Source of the DNA: Knoellia subterranea KCTC 19937
GTDB lineage: Bacteria > Actinomycetota > Actinomycetes > Actinomycetales > Dermatophilaceae
NCBI RefSeq assembly: GCF_000768685.1
Contig: NZ_AVPK01000005.1
Span: 124,001-188,000, forward strand
Direction of reading: 5' to 3'
DNA: 64,000 nt
The position numbers and the translations under genes are program-made. Below are positions 1-8,835 of the stretch, in pieces (within the stretch, counting starts at the first letter, position 1; every line of letters starts with the position of its first letter). Below the pieces are notes generated by a model that was not told the DNA's origin, ran no database searches, and worked only from the letters and a program-made list of their open reading frames with translations.

Positions 1-174
1 GGATCGCGGCGTCGATCGGAACATGTGGCAGTGAACTCATCAAGATCCCCTCGTCTCGGATGTCCTGCCATCGTGGCATGGCCCTCCGACACTCCGGGTG
101 AACCGCGACCACCGATCTCCGCCCTCCGAGCCGGATGGGGTGCGAATGTCGGTGGCGTCGCACAGGATGGAGTC

Positions 175-1620
175 ATGACGACACCACCCGCCCCCCGTCC
201 CGAGCCGATGCGACCGCACGCCACGACTCCGGTGCGGTGCGGGATCGTGCCGCCCTACGTGTTGCAGGCACTCGCGACGTCGGGTGAGCCGCACCTCGAG
301 GAGCGGGCCCGCGAAACACTTCGCCTCGACGCGCTCCGCTACGACCAGCACGCCCGCGAGCACACCCTCCGTGCCGATGCGCGACGCGTGAGTCGCAGCG
401 CCACCCGCTCGACGACCGAGGCGCCGAACCGGATCGTCCATGACGCCGAGCACGGCACGACCCTGCCCGGCACCCAGGTGCGCGCGGAGGGTGCCCCGGC
501 CACGGACGACACCGCGGTGAACGAGGCCTACGACGGACTGGGCGCTACCTGGGAACTCTGGCACGCGGCATACGGACGCAATTCTCTCGACGACCGCGGA
601 CTCGGCCTGATCGCGACGGTGCACTACAGCCGCGACTACGACAACGCGTTCTGGGACGGGACGCAGATGGTGTTCGGTGATGGCGACGGGCAGGTGTTCC
701 TCGGGTTCACGCGCAGTCTCGACGTCATCGGGCACGAGTTGGCGCACGGCGTCACGCAATTCACGTCGGGGCTCGTCTACCAGGACCAGGCCGGTGCGCT
801 CAACGAGCACATCTCCGACGTCTTCGGGGTCCTCGTCAAGCAGCGGGCCCTCGGCCAGAGCGCGGAGCAGTCGGACTGGCTCATCGGTGCCGAACTGCTG
901 GCGCCCGGGGTCAAGGGGGTCGGGCTGCGTTCGATGAAGGCGCCGGGCACGGCCTACGACGACCCGCGTCTGGGCAAGGACCCGCAGCCCGGCCACATGC
1001 GTGACTTCGTCGTCACCGACGACGACAACGGTGGCGTCCACATCAACTCGGGCATCCCCAACCGCGCGTTCCACCTCGTCGCGACCACGCTGGGTGGCAA
1101 CGCGTGGGAGGTGGCGGGTGCGATCTGGTACGCCGCGATCACCGGCGACATCAAGGCTGATTGCGACTTCGCGACCTTCGCCGCGCTCACCGAGGCGGCG
1201 GCCGAAGGGCTCCACGGTGCGGACTCGGCCGAGGTCGCAGCCGTGCGATCGGCCTGGCAGGAAGTCGGGGTCACCGACGCCGCGGCTCCCACCCCGCACC
1301 CCTCCGCGAACCCGGACACGGTTCCCGACCCGGCGACCGGACCGCAGCAGGTGCAGGTGCGCCGCACCGGAGGCTTCGCCGGCATCACGCGCGAACGTAC
1401 CGTCGTCCTCGACGAGCTGCCCGAGATCGACGCCCTGGCCTGGCGCAGCCTTCTGGCGGGACCCGAGCCGCGGCTGCGGGAGTTCGCGGGTGGGACGCAG
1501 CAGCCGGACCGCTTCTGCTACGGCGTGAGCTGCGAGGCCCCGCCGCTGGACCTCACCCTTCAGGAACCGGCGCTTCCCACCACGGTGCGCGAGCTTTTCG
1601 ACAGGACCCTCGAGGCCTGA
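175..1620 (+). CDS. M4 (thermolysin/protealysin-like) metallopeptidase with C-terminal emfourin-type inhibitor domain
   Basis: Zinc endopeptidase of 481 aa. The HExxH motif HELAH lies at residues 187-191, the third zinc ligand region NEHISD at 210-215 (Glu211), and the catalytic-His region GGVHINSG at 286-293, in the order of family M4. There is no signal peptide; the short N-terminal region before the catalytic domain resembles the protealysin-type propeptide. From about residue 393 (VQVRRTGGFAGITRER) to the end the sequence resembles emfourin, the protealysin inhibitor normally encoded by a separate neighbouring gene. ATG 175 was chosen because the open frame upstream is low-complexity and does not resemble a propeptide. 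The 3' end overlaps the convergent gene by 61 bp. Autoinhibition in cis is inferred. Confidence 0.9.
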   Translation: MTTPPAPRPEPMRPHATTPVRCGIVPPYVLQALATSGEPHLEERARETLRLDALRYDQHAREHTLRADARRVSRSATRSTTEAPNRIVHDAEHGTTLPGTQVRAEGAPATDDTAVNEAYDGLGATWELWHAAYGRNSLDDRGLGLIATVHYSRDYDNAFWDGTQMVFGDGDGQVFLGFTRSLDVIGHELAHGVTQFTSGLVYQDQAGALNEHISDVFGVLVKQRALGQSAEQSDWLIGAELLAPGVKGVGLRSMKAPGTAYDDPRLGKDPQPGHMRDFVVTDDDNGGVHINSGIPNRAFHLVATTLGGNAWEVAGAIWYAAITGDIKADCDFATFAALTEAAAEGLHGADSAEVAAVRSAWQEVGVTDAAAPTPHPSANPDTVPDPATGPQQVQVRRTGGFAGITRERTVVLDELPEIDALAWRSLLAGPEPRLREFAGGTQQPDRFCYGVSCEAPPLDLTLQEPALPTTVRELFDRTLEA

Positions 1621-4238
1621 GCTCCGACCCACCGGGCCAGTGGCTCGACGAGCGGTGCGGCGCCGCGCCAGGCGATCCAGCCGGTGAAGATCGCGACGAC
1701 GGCACCGAGCGGGGTGTAGCCGACGCGACCCATCACCTCCCACTGGACGAGGTAGATGAAGAGTGACGCCGACGCGATCGGCACGACCAGCGGCACGACG
1801 AACGCGGGCACCCGCACCGACCGCACCCAGAGGAGGACGAGCAGCCCGACGGCGATCGTCGCCTCCCGCTCCGGGTCACCGAAGAATCCGGGGACGACGA
1901 GACCGATGTATGCCGTGAGCAGCCACCGTTGCCACCGCACCTCAGCGCGGGCCATGGCCCAGCCGAGGACGAAGAGCCACAGGACGACAAGAGGTCGACC
2001 GTGCTCGTGGTGCGACCCGACGTCGATGAGCCCGTACCGGAAGACGAGCCCCAGGACCGCGAGCCCCACCGGAAGGGCAAAGGGCCGTGCCCGCTCGAGC
2101 CGGTCGATGGCGGGGATGCTCAGCAGGACGGCGAGTCCGACGAGGAGGTGGACGACGGCCTCGATGAACCAGTAGCGCCACTGCGGGTGGACGTTGCTGC
2201 CACCGATCGAGGTGAGCAGGGCCGGGTTCCACCAGGAATACCGCTCGTCGACGAGGGTCAGCACCCCGATCCACACCGCGCTGGGCACCGCGATCCGGGT
2301 GACCGACTCCAGGATGTGGCTCACTCGCCCGACCCGGCCTTCCCCCGACAGTTGGAACCGGGCGAAGGCGTAGCCGGCGACCGCGAGCAGCATGTGCGCC
2401 CCACCGCGCACCTCGAGGACCCCGGCGTGGGTCAGGACGATGATCGCGATCGCCAGTCCACGCAGCACGACGGACGTCTCGAGCGTCCGGCCACGCAGCC
2501 ACTCGGGCCAGCGCGAGGTGGGCGCCTCCTCGGTGGGCGCCGCGACGAGCTCGCGGATCGGGCGCGTGTGCCAGGACGCCGGCAGGGTGCCGAGCAGGCC
2601 CTCGAGCCGCACCGAGGCCTCGACGTAGGACAGCGAGTCCCCGCGCAGGGTGACGAACGAGTCGTCGAGCGTCGCGTCGGGGCGGTCGAGCAGGTCGGCG
2701 AAGAGTGCCCGGATCGCCTCCCCCGACTGATTGCCCCGGTGGGACACCCCGAGCGGGCCTTCGGCCGGCGAGACGTGTCCACCCGGGGCACTGAGTCGAT
2801 CGGGGGTGGGGCAGGTCGGGTCACCGAACGCGTCGACCAGCGCAGCGAGCGCGGGTCGGTCGACCTTGCCCGAGGCGGTCCGCGGCACGTCGGTCACCTC
2901 GGTGACCACGACGGCCGCGCGCGGGACGGCATACCTCTCACTCACCTCGCGGCGCACCGCGGTGACGTCCCCACCCGGTGTCGCGAGCGCGACGAGGAGG
3001 CGGTCACCGCCGTCCATCACGTATGCCGTCCGCCCACCGTCAGCGAGTCCGCTCTCGACCCGATCGAGGTCGATGCGCAGGCCGCAGACCTTGGCGAAGC
3101 GACTGCGGCGGCCGACGATCTCGACGAGTCCGTCGGCGTCGAAGCGGGCGAGGTCGCCGGTGCGGAGTTCGCTGACCTCGGCTCCCCGCGCGAGGTCCGC
3201 GGGCACCTCGGCGTAGCCCAACATGACGTTGCCACCGCTGTAGACGAGCTCGCCGACACGGGCGGGAGCACCGTCCACGGGATCGAGGCGGAACGCTCCC
3301 CCGCGCACCGCGACACCGATCGCGGAGGGATGGGTCGCGGCCAAATGCGTTGGGAGAGTGGCCATCCGGGCGGTGGCCTCGGTCTGGCCGTACATGACGG
3401 CGAGCTCGAACCCGCGGTCGGCGCCGAGCTCGGCCCACCGCCGCACGGTCACCGGGTCCATCCGCCCGCCGGCCTGGGTGAGGAGGCGCAGACGCGGCAG
3501 GTCCATCGAGGCGAAGCCCGCCGCCTCGAGCAGGTCGTACGTGTAGGGCACGCCGGCCAGGATCGTGCCACCCGCCTTGCGGAACGCCTCCCAGAAGCAC
3601 GTGTCGACGACGGAGAGGTCGGTGAGGAGCACCGAGGCCCCGACGGACAAGTGACTCAGCACGACGGAGAGGCCATAGCAGTACTGGAGCGGCAGCGTCG
3701 TCGCTGCGACGTCGTCGGCCGTGATGCCGAGGGCGTCGACGATCTGGCCGGAGTTGCAGTCGAGGTTGTCGCCGCTCAGCCGGACGAGCTTCGGCGATCC
3801 GGTGCTGCCGGACGTCGACATGAGCAGGGCCAGGTCGGGGTGGAGGTCGTGGGCCGTGCCCGGACGCCGCTCCTCGAGGACCTCCCCGCGGGCGATGACG
3901 TCGGGGTTCCACGACTCCCACCACGCCGACGCGCCGGCCTCGTGCGCCCCACCGGAACCTTGGGCTTCCGTTGGCGCACACAGGAGGACGGGGTGGCCGC
4001 CGGACAGGGCGGCGAGCAGGGTCACGATCGACTCGACGTCGTTGCTCGCCTCGAGCAGCACGAGCCGGGGAACCCGACCCAGCGCGGTCCGGCGCTCGTC
4101 CACGCGACCGGCGAGGACGGCATACGACATGGTCTCGAGACCGGACCGGCCCGCCCACCGCAGCGCGACAGCATCGCCGAAGGACCGCAGTCGGCCCACG
4201 AGGGCGACCCGGTTCGGCGTGGCGGCAACAGTGGTCAC
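1560..4238 (-). CDS. adenylation - carrier protein - membrane acyltransferase fusion
   Basis: An 892-aa multidomain protein. Residues about 1-470 form an ANL adenylation domain: STSGSTGSPK near residue 142, YGQTEATARM, LRTGDLARF, GRRSRFAKVCGLRI and a C-terminal ASGKVDR lysine motif. A phosphopantetheine carrier domain follows, with the attachment serine in RGDSLS near residue 535. From about residue 583 to the end there is a hydrophobic acyltransferase-3 (OafA-like) domain of roughly ten membrane segments beginning VVLRGLAIAIIVLTHAG. It probably activates a carboxylic or amino acid, loads it on the carrier and transfers it to an envelope acceptor, analogous in logic to DltA/DltC/DltB but in one chain. 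GTG 4238 is taken as the start; longer in-frame extensions run into the divergent iron-transporter promoter. The substrate is unknown. Confidence 0.85.
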   Translation of the reverse strand: MTTVAATPNRVALVGRLRSFGDAVALRWAGRSGLETMSYAVLAGRVDERRTALGRVPRLVLLEASNDVESIVTLLAALSGGHPVLLCAPTEAQGSGGAHEAGASAWWESWNPDVIARGEVLEERRPGTAHDLHPDLALLMSTSGSTGSPKLVRLSGDNLDCNSGQIVDALGITADDVAATTLPLQYCYGLSVVLSHLSVGASVLLTDLSVVDTCFWEAFRKAGGTILAGVPYTYDLLEAAGFASMDLPRLRLLTQAGGRMDPVTVRRWAELGADRGFELAVMYGQTEATARMATLPTHLAATHPSAIGVAVRGGAFRLDPVDGAPARVGELVYSGGNVMLGYAEVPADLARGAEVSELRTGDLARFDADGLVEIVGRRSRFAKVCGLRIDLDRVESGLADGGRTAYVMDGGDRLLVALATPGGDVTAVRREVSERYAVPRAAVVVTEVTDVPRTASGKVDRPALAALVDAFGDPTCPTPDRLSAPGGHVSPAEGPLGVSHRGNQSGEAIRALFADLLDRPDATLDDSFVTLRGDSLSYVEASVRLEGLLGTLPASWHTRPIRELVAAPTEEAPTSRWPEWLRGRTLETSVVLRGLAIAIIVLTHAGVLEVRGGAHMLLAVAGYAFARFQLSGEGRVGRVSHILESVTRIAVPSAVWIGVLTLVDERYSWWNPALLTSIGGSNVHPQWRYWFIEAVVHLLVGLAVLLSIPAIDRLERARPFALPVGLAVLGLVFRYGLIDVGSHHEHGRPLVVLWLFVLGWAMARAEVRWQRWLLTAYIGLVVPGFFGDPEREATIAVGLLVLLWVRSVRVPAFVVPLVVPIASASLFIYLVQWEVMGRVGYTPLGAVVAIFTGWIAWRGAAPLVEPLARWVGAQASRVLSKSSRTVVGSAGS

Positions 4239-4258
4239 AGGCGCAGATGATAGAGGGA

Positions 4259-4277
4259 TTTGGACAGGCTTACCTAA
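4259..4277. promoter_or_regulatory. DtxR/IdeR-type iron box
   Basis: TTTGGACAGGCTTACCTAA matches 15 of 19 positions of the palindromic DtxR/IdeR consensus. It lies about 47 bp upstream of the iron ABC transporter operon and 20 bp from the divergent adenylation gene start, so it could repress both under iron-replete conditions. Confidence 0.7.
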
Positions 4278-4323
4278 CTCCGACAGAATGCACAGGTCAG
4301 CGTCACCCCGACCAGGAGTCCTC

Positions 4324-5361
4324 GTGCCCTCTCCTCGCTTCACGCGTGTCGCCCTCGCCGGTGCCGCCGCCCTGTCCGTCACTCTCCCGCTCGCCGGCTG
4401 CGGCGTGCTCGGCATCGGTGGCAGCAACGCCGACCTGCAGATCTACAGCGCGCGGCACTATGACCTCGAGGGCGCGTTCAAGGAGTTCCAGGACGAGACC
4501 GGCATCACCGTCGAGTTCATCTCGGGCAGTGACGCCGAGCTGCTCCAGAGGATCAAGGCCGAGGCCGCTGATGGTGAGGCCGACGTCTTCATGACGGTCG
4601 ACGCCGGTGCGCTGTGGAATGCCGGGCAGGAGGGCGTCCTCAAGCCGATCGAGTCCGCCGCGCTCGCCGACGCCGTCCCCGCCGACCTGCGCGACAGCGG
4701 CAACCAGTGGTTCGGCCTCGCCATGCGTGCGCGCACCACGATGTACAACCCCGACAAGGTCAAGCCGACCGACTTCGACGCGACGAGCACCTACGCCGGC
4801 CTCGCCGACCCGAAGTGGAAGGACCGCCTCTGCATGCGCGACTCCACCTCGGCCTACACGCAGAGCCTCGTCGCCAGCCTCATCGGGCTCGACGGCTACG
4901 ACAAGACGCTCGCCACGGTCAAGGGCTGGGTCGCCAACAACGTCGACATCAAGTCCAACGACGTCGAGCTGCTCAAGGCGATCGACGCCGGCACGTGCGA
5001 CGTCGGCATCACCAACCACTACTACCTCGCCCGCGAGCTCAAGAAGAACGCCAACCTCAAGGTCACGCCGTTCTGGGCCTCGCAGGCGGGTGCTGGCACG
5101 CACGTCAACATCTCCGGCGCGGGCGTCGTCAAGACCTCCGACAACGCCGCCCAGGCGCAGCAGCTCATCGAGTGGCTCGCGACCAAGGGCCAGAGCTCGT
5201 TCGTCGACGGCAACCACGAGTACCCCGTCAACGAGTCGGTGAAGCCCGAGCCGGTCATCGCCGAGTTCGGCGAGTTCACACGCATGCCGCTCTCCGCCGA
5301 GGCCTACGGCTCCAAGAACGCCGACGCGGTCAAGCTGCTGTCCGAGGCCGGCTACAAGTGA
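4324..5361 (+). CDS. ferric iron ABC transporter substrate-binding lipoprotein (FbpA/FutA-like)
   Basis: 345-aa lipoprotein. The signal sequence ends in lipobox LPLAGC at about residue 25, followed by a bacterial periplasmic-binding fold starting LQIYSARHYDLEGAFKEFQDETGITVEFISG, typical of Fe3+-binding FbpA/FutA proteins. Tyrosines expected for ferric iron coordination are present near the C-terminal half (NHYYLARE). First gene of a three-gene operon with the permease and ATPase. GTG 4324 places the signal peptide correctly; frame upstream belongs to the promoter/iron-box region. Iron-responsive expression is inferred from the box at 4259. A related role with another metal or an organic anion is less likely. 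Confidence 0.9.
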   Translation: MPSPRFTRVALAGAAALSVTLPLAGCGVLGIGGSNADLQIYSARHYDLEGAFKEFQDETGITVEFISGSDAELLQRIKAEAADGEADVFMTVDAGALWNAGQEGVLKPIESAALADAVPADLRDSGNQWFGLAMRARTTMYNPDKVKPTDFDATSTYAGLADPKWKDRLCMRDSTSAYTQSLVASLIGLDGYDKTLATVKGWVANNVDIKSNDVELLKAIDAGTCDVGITNHYYLARELKKNANLKVTPFWASQAGAGTHVNISGAGVVKTSDNAAQAQQLIEWLATKGQSSFVDGNHEYPVNESVKPEPVIAEFGEFTRMPLSAEAYGSKNADAVKLLSEAGYK

Positions 5362-5392
5362 TCGGTCCGGTCACCAGGACCGCCATCGAATC

Positions 5393-5464
5393 GGCTCGCG
5401 AGCCGGGGTGACCCTCCCGAGCCGGATCGATGAGGCTCGCGAGAACCCAACGGGCTCGCGAGCC
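5393..5464. repeat. three copies of GGCTCGCGAG around the permease start
   Basis: The perfect 12-bp palindrome GGCTCGCGAGCC occurs at 5393-5404 and 5453-5464, with a near copy at 5434-5444. The repeats straddle the assigned GTG start of the permease, so the first ~20 codons may be translated repeat or the true start may lie downstream. Confidence 0.75.
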
Positions 5465-7117
5465 GGGTCGCGCACACCCCGAGTCACCGGAGCAGGTCGG
5501 CCGCGCTGGTCCGCAGTCGTCGTGCTCATCGCCGTCATCGTGTCGGTGCCGGTGGTGTCGGTGCTCGTTCAGGCGCTCGCGTCGGCCGGGTCGCTCAAAC
5601 TGCCCGGTGACCTCGGCTCGATGGTCGTGCAGACCGTGGCTCTGCTGGCGCTCGTCGGACTCGGCACGACTGTCCTCGGCGTCGGGTTGGCCTGGCTCGT
5701 CACGGCCTATGACTTCCCCGGACGTCGCCTCTTCTCGTGGATGCTCGTCCTGCCCCTGGCCATGCCGGCCTATGTGCTCGGCTTCCTCTTCCTCTCGACG
5801 TTCGGACCGGCCGGTGCGCCGGCGCGGGCGTCGCGGTCGGTGTTCGGTGGGTCCGGTCTCGTCGAGGTGCTGTCGGGGTGGATGGGTGCCCCGGTCGTCC
5901 TGACCCTCACCCTCTATCCCTACGTGTATCTGTTGTCCCGAGCGGCCTTTCGCGGTCAGGGGCAGGCGACGTGGGACGCGGCGCGCATGCTCGGCGCCTC
6001 ACCGTGGCGGGCGTTCCGCCAGGTGCTCCTCCCCCTCGCGCGCCCGGCCCTGGCCGGTGGCCTCGCCGTCGTCATGATGGAGACGCTGACCGACTTCGCC
6101 ACCGTTCAGTACTTCGGGGTGCGCACCGTCTCGGTCGGTGTCTATCTCACCTGGAAGGGCACGTTCGACTTCGCGTCGGCCGCCCAACTGTCCGTGCTCG
6201 TGCTCGGCTTCGCGGTCCTCGTCCTGACCGCCGAACGACTCCTGCGTGGCGGCGCGCGCTATGACGCGCGCGGCTCGCACCGCCCGCCCGCGGCGCCGAC
6301 CGTGCTGCAGGGGGCGGCCCGCTGGTGGGCCTTTGCCGCGTCGGCCGGTGTGCTCGCCGCCGGGTTCGTCCTCCCGGTCGTCCAGTTGCTGTGGTGGGCG
6401 GTCACCGCGACGGTGGCCGACTCATCGACGCTGTCGACGCAGCGCTTCGCCACGAACCTCACCAACAGCGCCGTGATGGCGGTGCTCGCGGCGCTCGCGT
6501 GCGTCGCCCTCGCGCTGCTGCTCACGCACGGGGTGCGCATGACCGGTGGTCGCCTCGCCCGCGCGGCCGCACAGTTGACGACTTTCGGGTATGCCGTGCC
6601 GGGCGCCGTGATCGGTATCGGCGTCCTTGTCTCCTTCGCGGCTCTCGATCGATGGCTCGAGGCAGCCGGGGTGCCGGGTGGAACGGGGCTCGTCATCACC
6701 GGTTCGGTCCTGGGCATTCTGGCGAGTTACGTCGTGAGGTTCCTGGCGCCGGCATACCAAGCAGTCGACGCCAGCTTCGCCACGATCTCTCCGTCGGTCA
6801 CGAACTCGGCCTTCTCGCTGGGCGCCTCGCCGCTGCGGGTGCTGCGCCGCGTCCACCTGCCCATGTCGCGGTCGGGCATCGCCGTGGCACTCGTCCTCGT
6901 CGCCGTCGATGCCGTGAAAGAGTTGCCCCTCGTGCTGCTCCTGCGTCCCTTCGGCTTCACCACCGTGTCGGTGTGGGTCTATGAGCTGGCCAACGAGAAC
7001 TTCTGGGAGCAGGCGGCGCTGCCCGCCCTTCTCATCGTGGCGCTCGCCATCGTGCCGGTGTGGTTCCTCGTCCGTCAGGTGCGCCTCGCCGAGCCGCACC
7101 GGCAGGTGATCCCGTGA
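5408..7117 (+). CDS. ferric iron ABC transporter permease (FbpB-like)
   Basis: 569-aa inner-membrane permease with two fused binding-protein-dependent transport domains, each about six membrane segments. EAA-loop signatures are visible: ARMLGASPWRAFRQVLLPLARPAL in the first half (near residue 195) and SLGASPLRVLRRVHLPMSR in the second (near residue 475). This duplicated architecture is the norm for FbpB-type iron permeases. It follows the binding protein by 46 bp and its stop overlaps the start of the ATPase gene (GTGA), so the three are co-transcribed. The first ~35 residues are poorly conserved-looking and encode palindromic repeats; the start is uncertain. Confidence 0.9.
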   Translation: MTLPSRIDEARENPTGSRAGSRTPRVTGAGRPRWSAVVVLIAVIVSVPVVSVLVQALASAGSLKLPGDLGSMVVQTVALLALVGLGTTVLGVGLAWLVTAYDFPGRRLFSWMLVLPLAMPAYVLGFLFLSTFGPAGAPARASRSVFGGSGLVEVLSGWMGAPVVLTLTLYPYVYLLSRAAFRGQGQATWDAARMLGASPWRAFRQVLLPLARPALAGGLAVVMMETLTDFATVQYFGVRTVSVGVYLTWKGTFDFASAAQLSVLVLGFAVLVLTAERLLRGGARYDARGSHRPPAAPTVLQGAARWWAFAASAGVLAAGFVLPVVQLLWWAVTATVADSSTLSTQRFATNLTNSAVMAVLAALACVALALLLTHGVRMTGGRLARAAAQLTTFGYAVPGAVIGIGVLVSFAALDRWLEAAGVPGGTGLVITGSVLGILASYVVRFLAPAYQAVDASFATISPSVTNSAFSLGASPLRVLRRVHLPMSRSGIAVALVLVAVDAVKELPLVLLLRPFGFTTVSVWVYELANENFWEQAALPALLIVALAIVPVWFLVRQVRLAEPHRQVIP

Positions 7118-8187
7118 CCGCCGCCGTCGTCCTCGAGGGCGTCGCGAAGGCGTACGCCGAGACCCCCGCCGTCCGAGGCCTCGACCTGTCCGTCGAGCAG
7201 GGCGAGATCCTCGCGCTCATCGGGCCGTCCGGCTGCGGCAAGTCGACGCTGCTGCGCCTCGTCGCCGGACTGGAACGGCCCGATGCCGGAACCGTTCGCG
7301 TCGGTGGTGACACCGTGGCCGGCGCCGGGTCGTGGGTTCCTCCGGAGAAGCGCCGGGTCGGGCTCGTCTTCCAGGAGCACGCGCTCTTCCCGCACCTGCG
7401 CGTCGCGGACAACATCGGCTTCGGCCTCGACGGGATGACGCGCGCCGAGCAGAGCTCGCGGGTCGCCGAGGTCCTCGACCTCGTTCACCTGCCGCACGTC
7501 GCCGACCGCTATCCGCACGAGCTGTCCGGCGGTGAGCAGCAGCGCATCGCCCTGGCTCGGGCGCTGGCTCCCCGGCCGGCGGTCGTGCTGCTCGACGAGC
7601 CCTTCTCGTCACTCGACGAGTCGCTGCGGGCACGGGTCCGCACGGACACCGTCGACGTGCTGCGCGCCACTGGGACCACAGCCATCCTCGTGACCCACGA
7701 CCAGAACGAAGCACTCACCGTGGGTGACCGCATCGGCGTCATGCGCGACGGCGTGCTCGAGCAATTCGGTTCTCCCGAGGCCGTTTTCGAGCGCCCGGTG
7801 AGTCGGTTCGTGGCGTCGTTCATGGGTGACGCGGACTTCCTTCCCGCGTCGCTCGGGGACTCAGGTTTGGTGTGCGAACTCGGCCCGGTCTCGACCCGCA
7901 CCGACGTGGAGACGGCCGAGGTCGTGCTGCGTCCTCACGAGGTCGCCCTCCGTCCGAGAGTTGCGTCCTCCGACGGGGTGCCCGGATTGACGCCGCCTCC
8001 CCTGGGTGTGGTGACGCGGGTCGAGTACCACGGCGCCTTCGTCCTGCACACGGTCCGGCTCGCGTCGGGAGCCACCCTCCGCTCGTGGCAGCCGCACTCG
8101 GTCCGTCACCCGGTCGGCACGCAGCTCGAGGTCGCGCTCGTGCCCGGCATCGTGCCCAGCCTCCTCGTCGGCGACCACACGGTCTGA
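7114..8187 (+). CDS. ferric iron ABC transporter ATP-binding protein (FbpC-like)
   Basis: 357-aa ATPase energising iron uptake. Walker A GPSGCGKST is near residue 35, Q-loop VFQEHALFPHL near 85, signature LSGGEQQRIALARAL near 136, Walker B VVLLDEPFSSLDE near 158, H-switch VTHDQNEAL near 190. The C-terminal ~120 residues form the TOBE/regulatory extension usual for FbpC/PotA-type subunits (VVLRPHEVALRPR). The GTG start overlaps the permease stop by 4 bp, the clearest start available; the longer frame from 7060 runs inside the permease. A strong terminator follows at 8230. Confidence 0.92.
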   Translation: MTAAVVLEGVAKAYAETPAVRGLDLSVEQGEILALIGPSGCGKSTLLRLVAGLERPDAGTVRVGGDTVAGAGSWVPPEKRRVGLVFQEHALFPHLRVADNIGFGLDGMTRAEQSSRVAEVLDLVHLPHVADRYPHELSGGEQQRIALARALAPRPAVVLLDEPFSSLDESLRARVRTDTVDVLRATGTTAILVTHDQNEALTVGDRIGVMRDGVLEQFGSPEAVFERPVSRFVASFMGDADFLPASLGDSGLVCELGPVSTRTDVETAEVVLRPHEVALRPRVASSDGVPGLTPPPLGVVTRVEYHGAFVLHTVRLASGATLRSWQPHSVRHPVGTQLEVALVPGIVPSLLVGDHTV

Positions 8188-8229
8188 GCCCCACCCGCCC
8201 CCACATTTGCTCCCCATGAGGGAACGTGA

Positions 8230-8260
8230 GGGTCCGGAGGGTTGATTACCCTCCGGACCC
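8230..8260. terminator. hairpin terminator after iron transporter operon
   Basis: Perfect 13-bp stem GGGTCCGGAGGGT with 5-nt loop (TGATT), about 40 bp after the ATPase stop and before the thioesterase gene. No long T-run, as usual in high-GC actinobacteria. Confidence 0.8.
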
Positions 8261-8292
8261 TTCACCTTTCATCCGGTCATACCCTGAGCACC

Positions 8293-8757
8293 ATGACCTC
8301 GGACACCGGCACGGCCGCCGACCCACGCCTGCTGAGACGGTCGGACTTCCCGGAGTTCCAACAGGTGACGACGCGCTGGGCCGACAACGACATGTACGGC
8401 CACCTCAACAACGCCGTCTATTACGAGCTGTTCGACGCCGTCCTCAACGCGTGGTTGATCCGGGAGACCGGGACCGACGAGGTGTCGACGCCGACGCTGG
8501 GGGTGGTGGCGGAGTCGTCGTGCCGCTTCTACCAGGAGCTGGCGTACCCGGAGCCGATCGACGTCGGAGTGCGGGTCGAGCGCATCGGCACCAAGAGCGT
8601 GACCTTCGCGTTCGGGCTGTTCGCCGAGGGCAGTGACGAGATCGCGGCGCACGGGTTGTGGGCGCAGGTCTACATCGACCGGGCGCAGCGGAACTCGGTC
8701 CCCATCCCGGACGACGTCCGCGCCGTGGCCGAGCGCGCACTCGCCGCCCAAACCTGA
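8293..8757 (+). CDS. hotdog-fold acyl-CoA thioesterase (YbgC/4-hydroxybenzoyl-CoA thioesterase-like)
   Basis: 154-aa cytoplasmic protein of the 4HBT family. The motif RWADNDMYGHLNNAVYYELFD (written here without its neighbours) carries the catalytic Asp at about residue 32 and the hot-dog helix; later VAESSCRFYQELAYPEPID and GTKSVTFAFGLF match strands of the fold. It hydrolyses an acyl- or aroyl-CoA thioester; the substrate cannot be told from sequence. ATG 8293 is preceded by a non-conserved stretch inside the terminator region, so the shorter start is chosen. It appears monocistronic. Confidence 0.88.
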   Translation: MTSDTGTAADPRLLRRSDFPEFQQVTTRWADNDMYGHLNNAVYYELFDAVLNAWLIRETGTDEVSTPTLGVVAESSCRFYQELAYPEPIDVGVRVERIGTKSVTFAFGLFAEGSDEIAAHGLWAQVYIDRAQRNSVPIPDDVRAVAERALAAQT

Positions 8758-8835
8758 ACCGTGGCGGTGTTCGGCGGTCGCACAGCCCAGCGTGGCTGCC
8801 GAGTCACACCAGTCACTCCCGTTACGCTGGCTCGC

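Noticed and set aside
1929-4250. Plus-strand frame over the adenylation/acyltransferase gene
   Set aside because: Antisense shadow; low-complexity Arg/Asp/Gly content and no recognisable motif.
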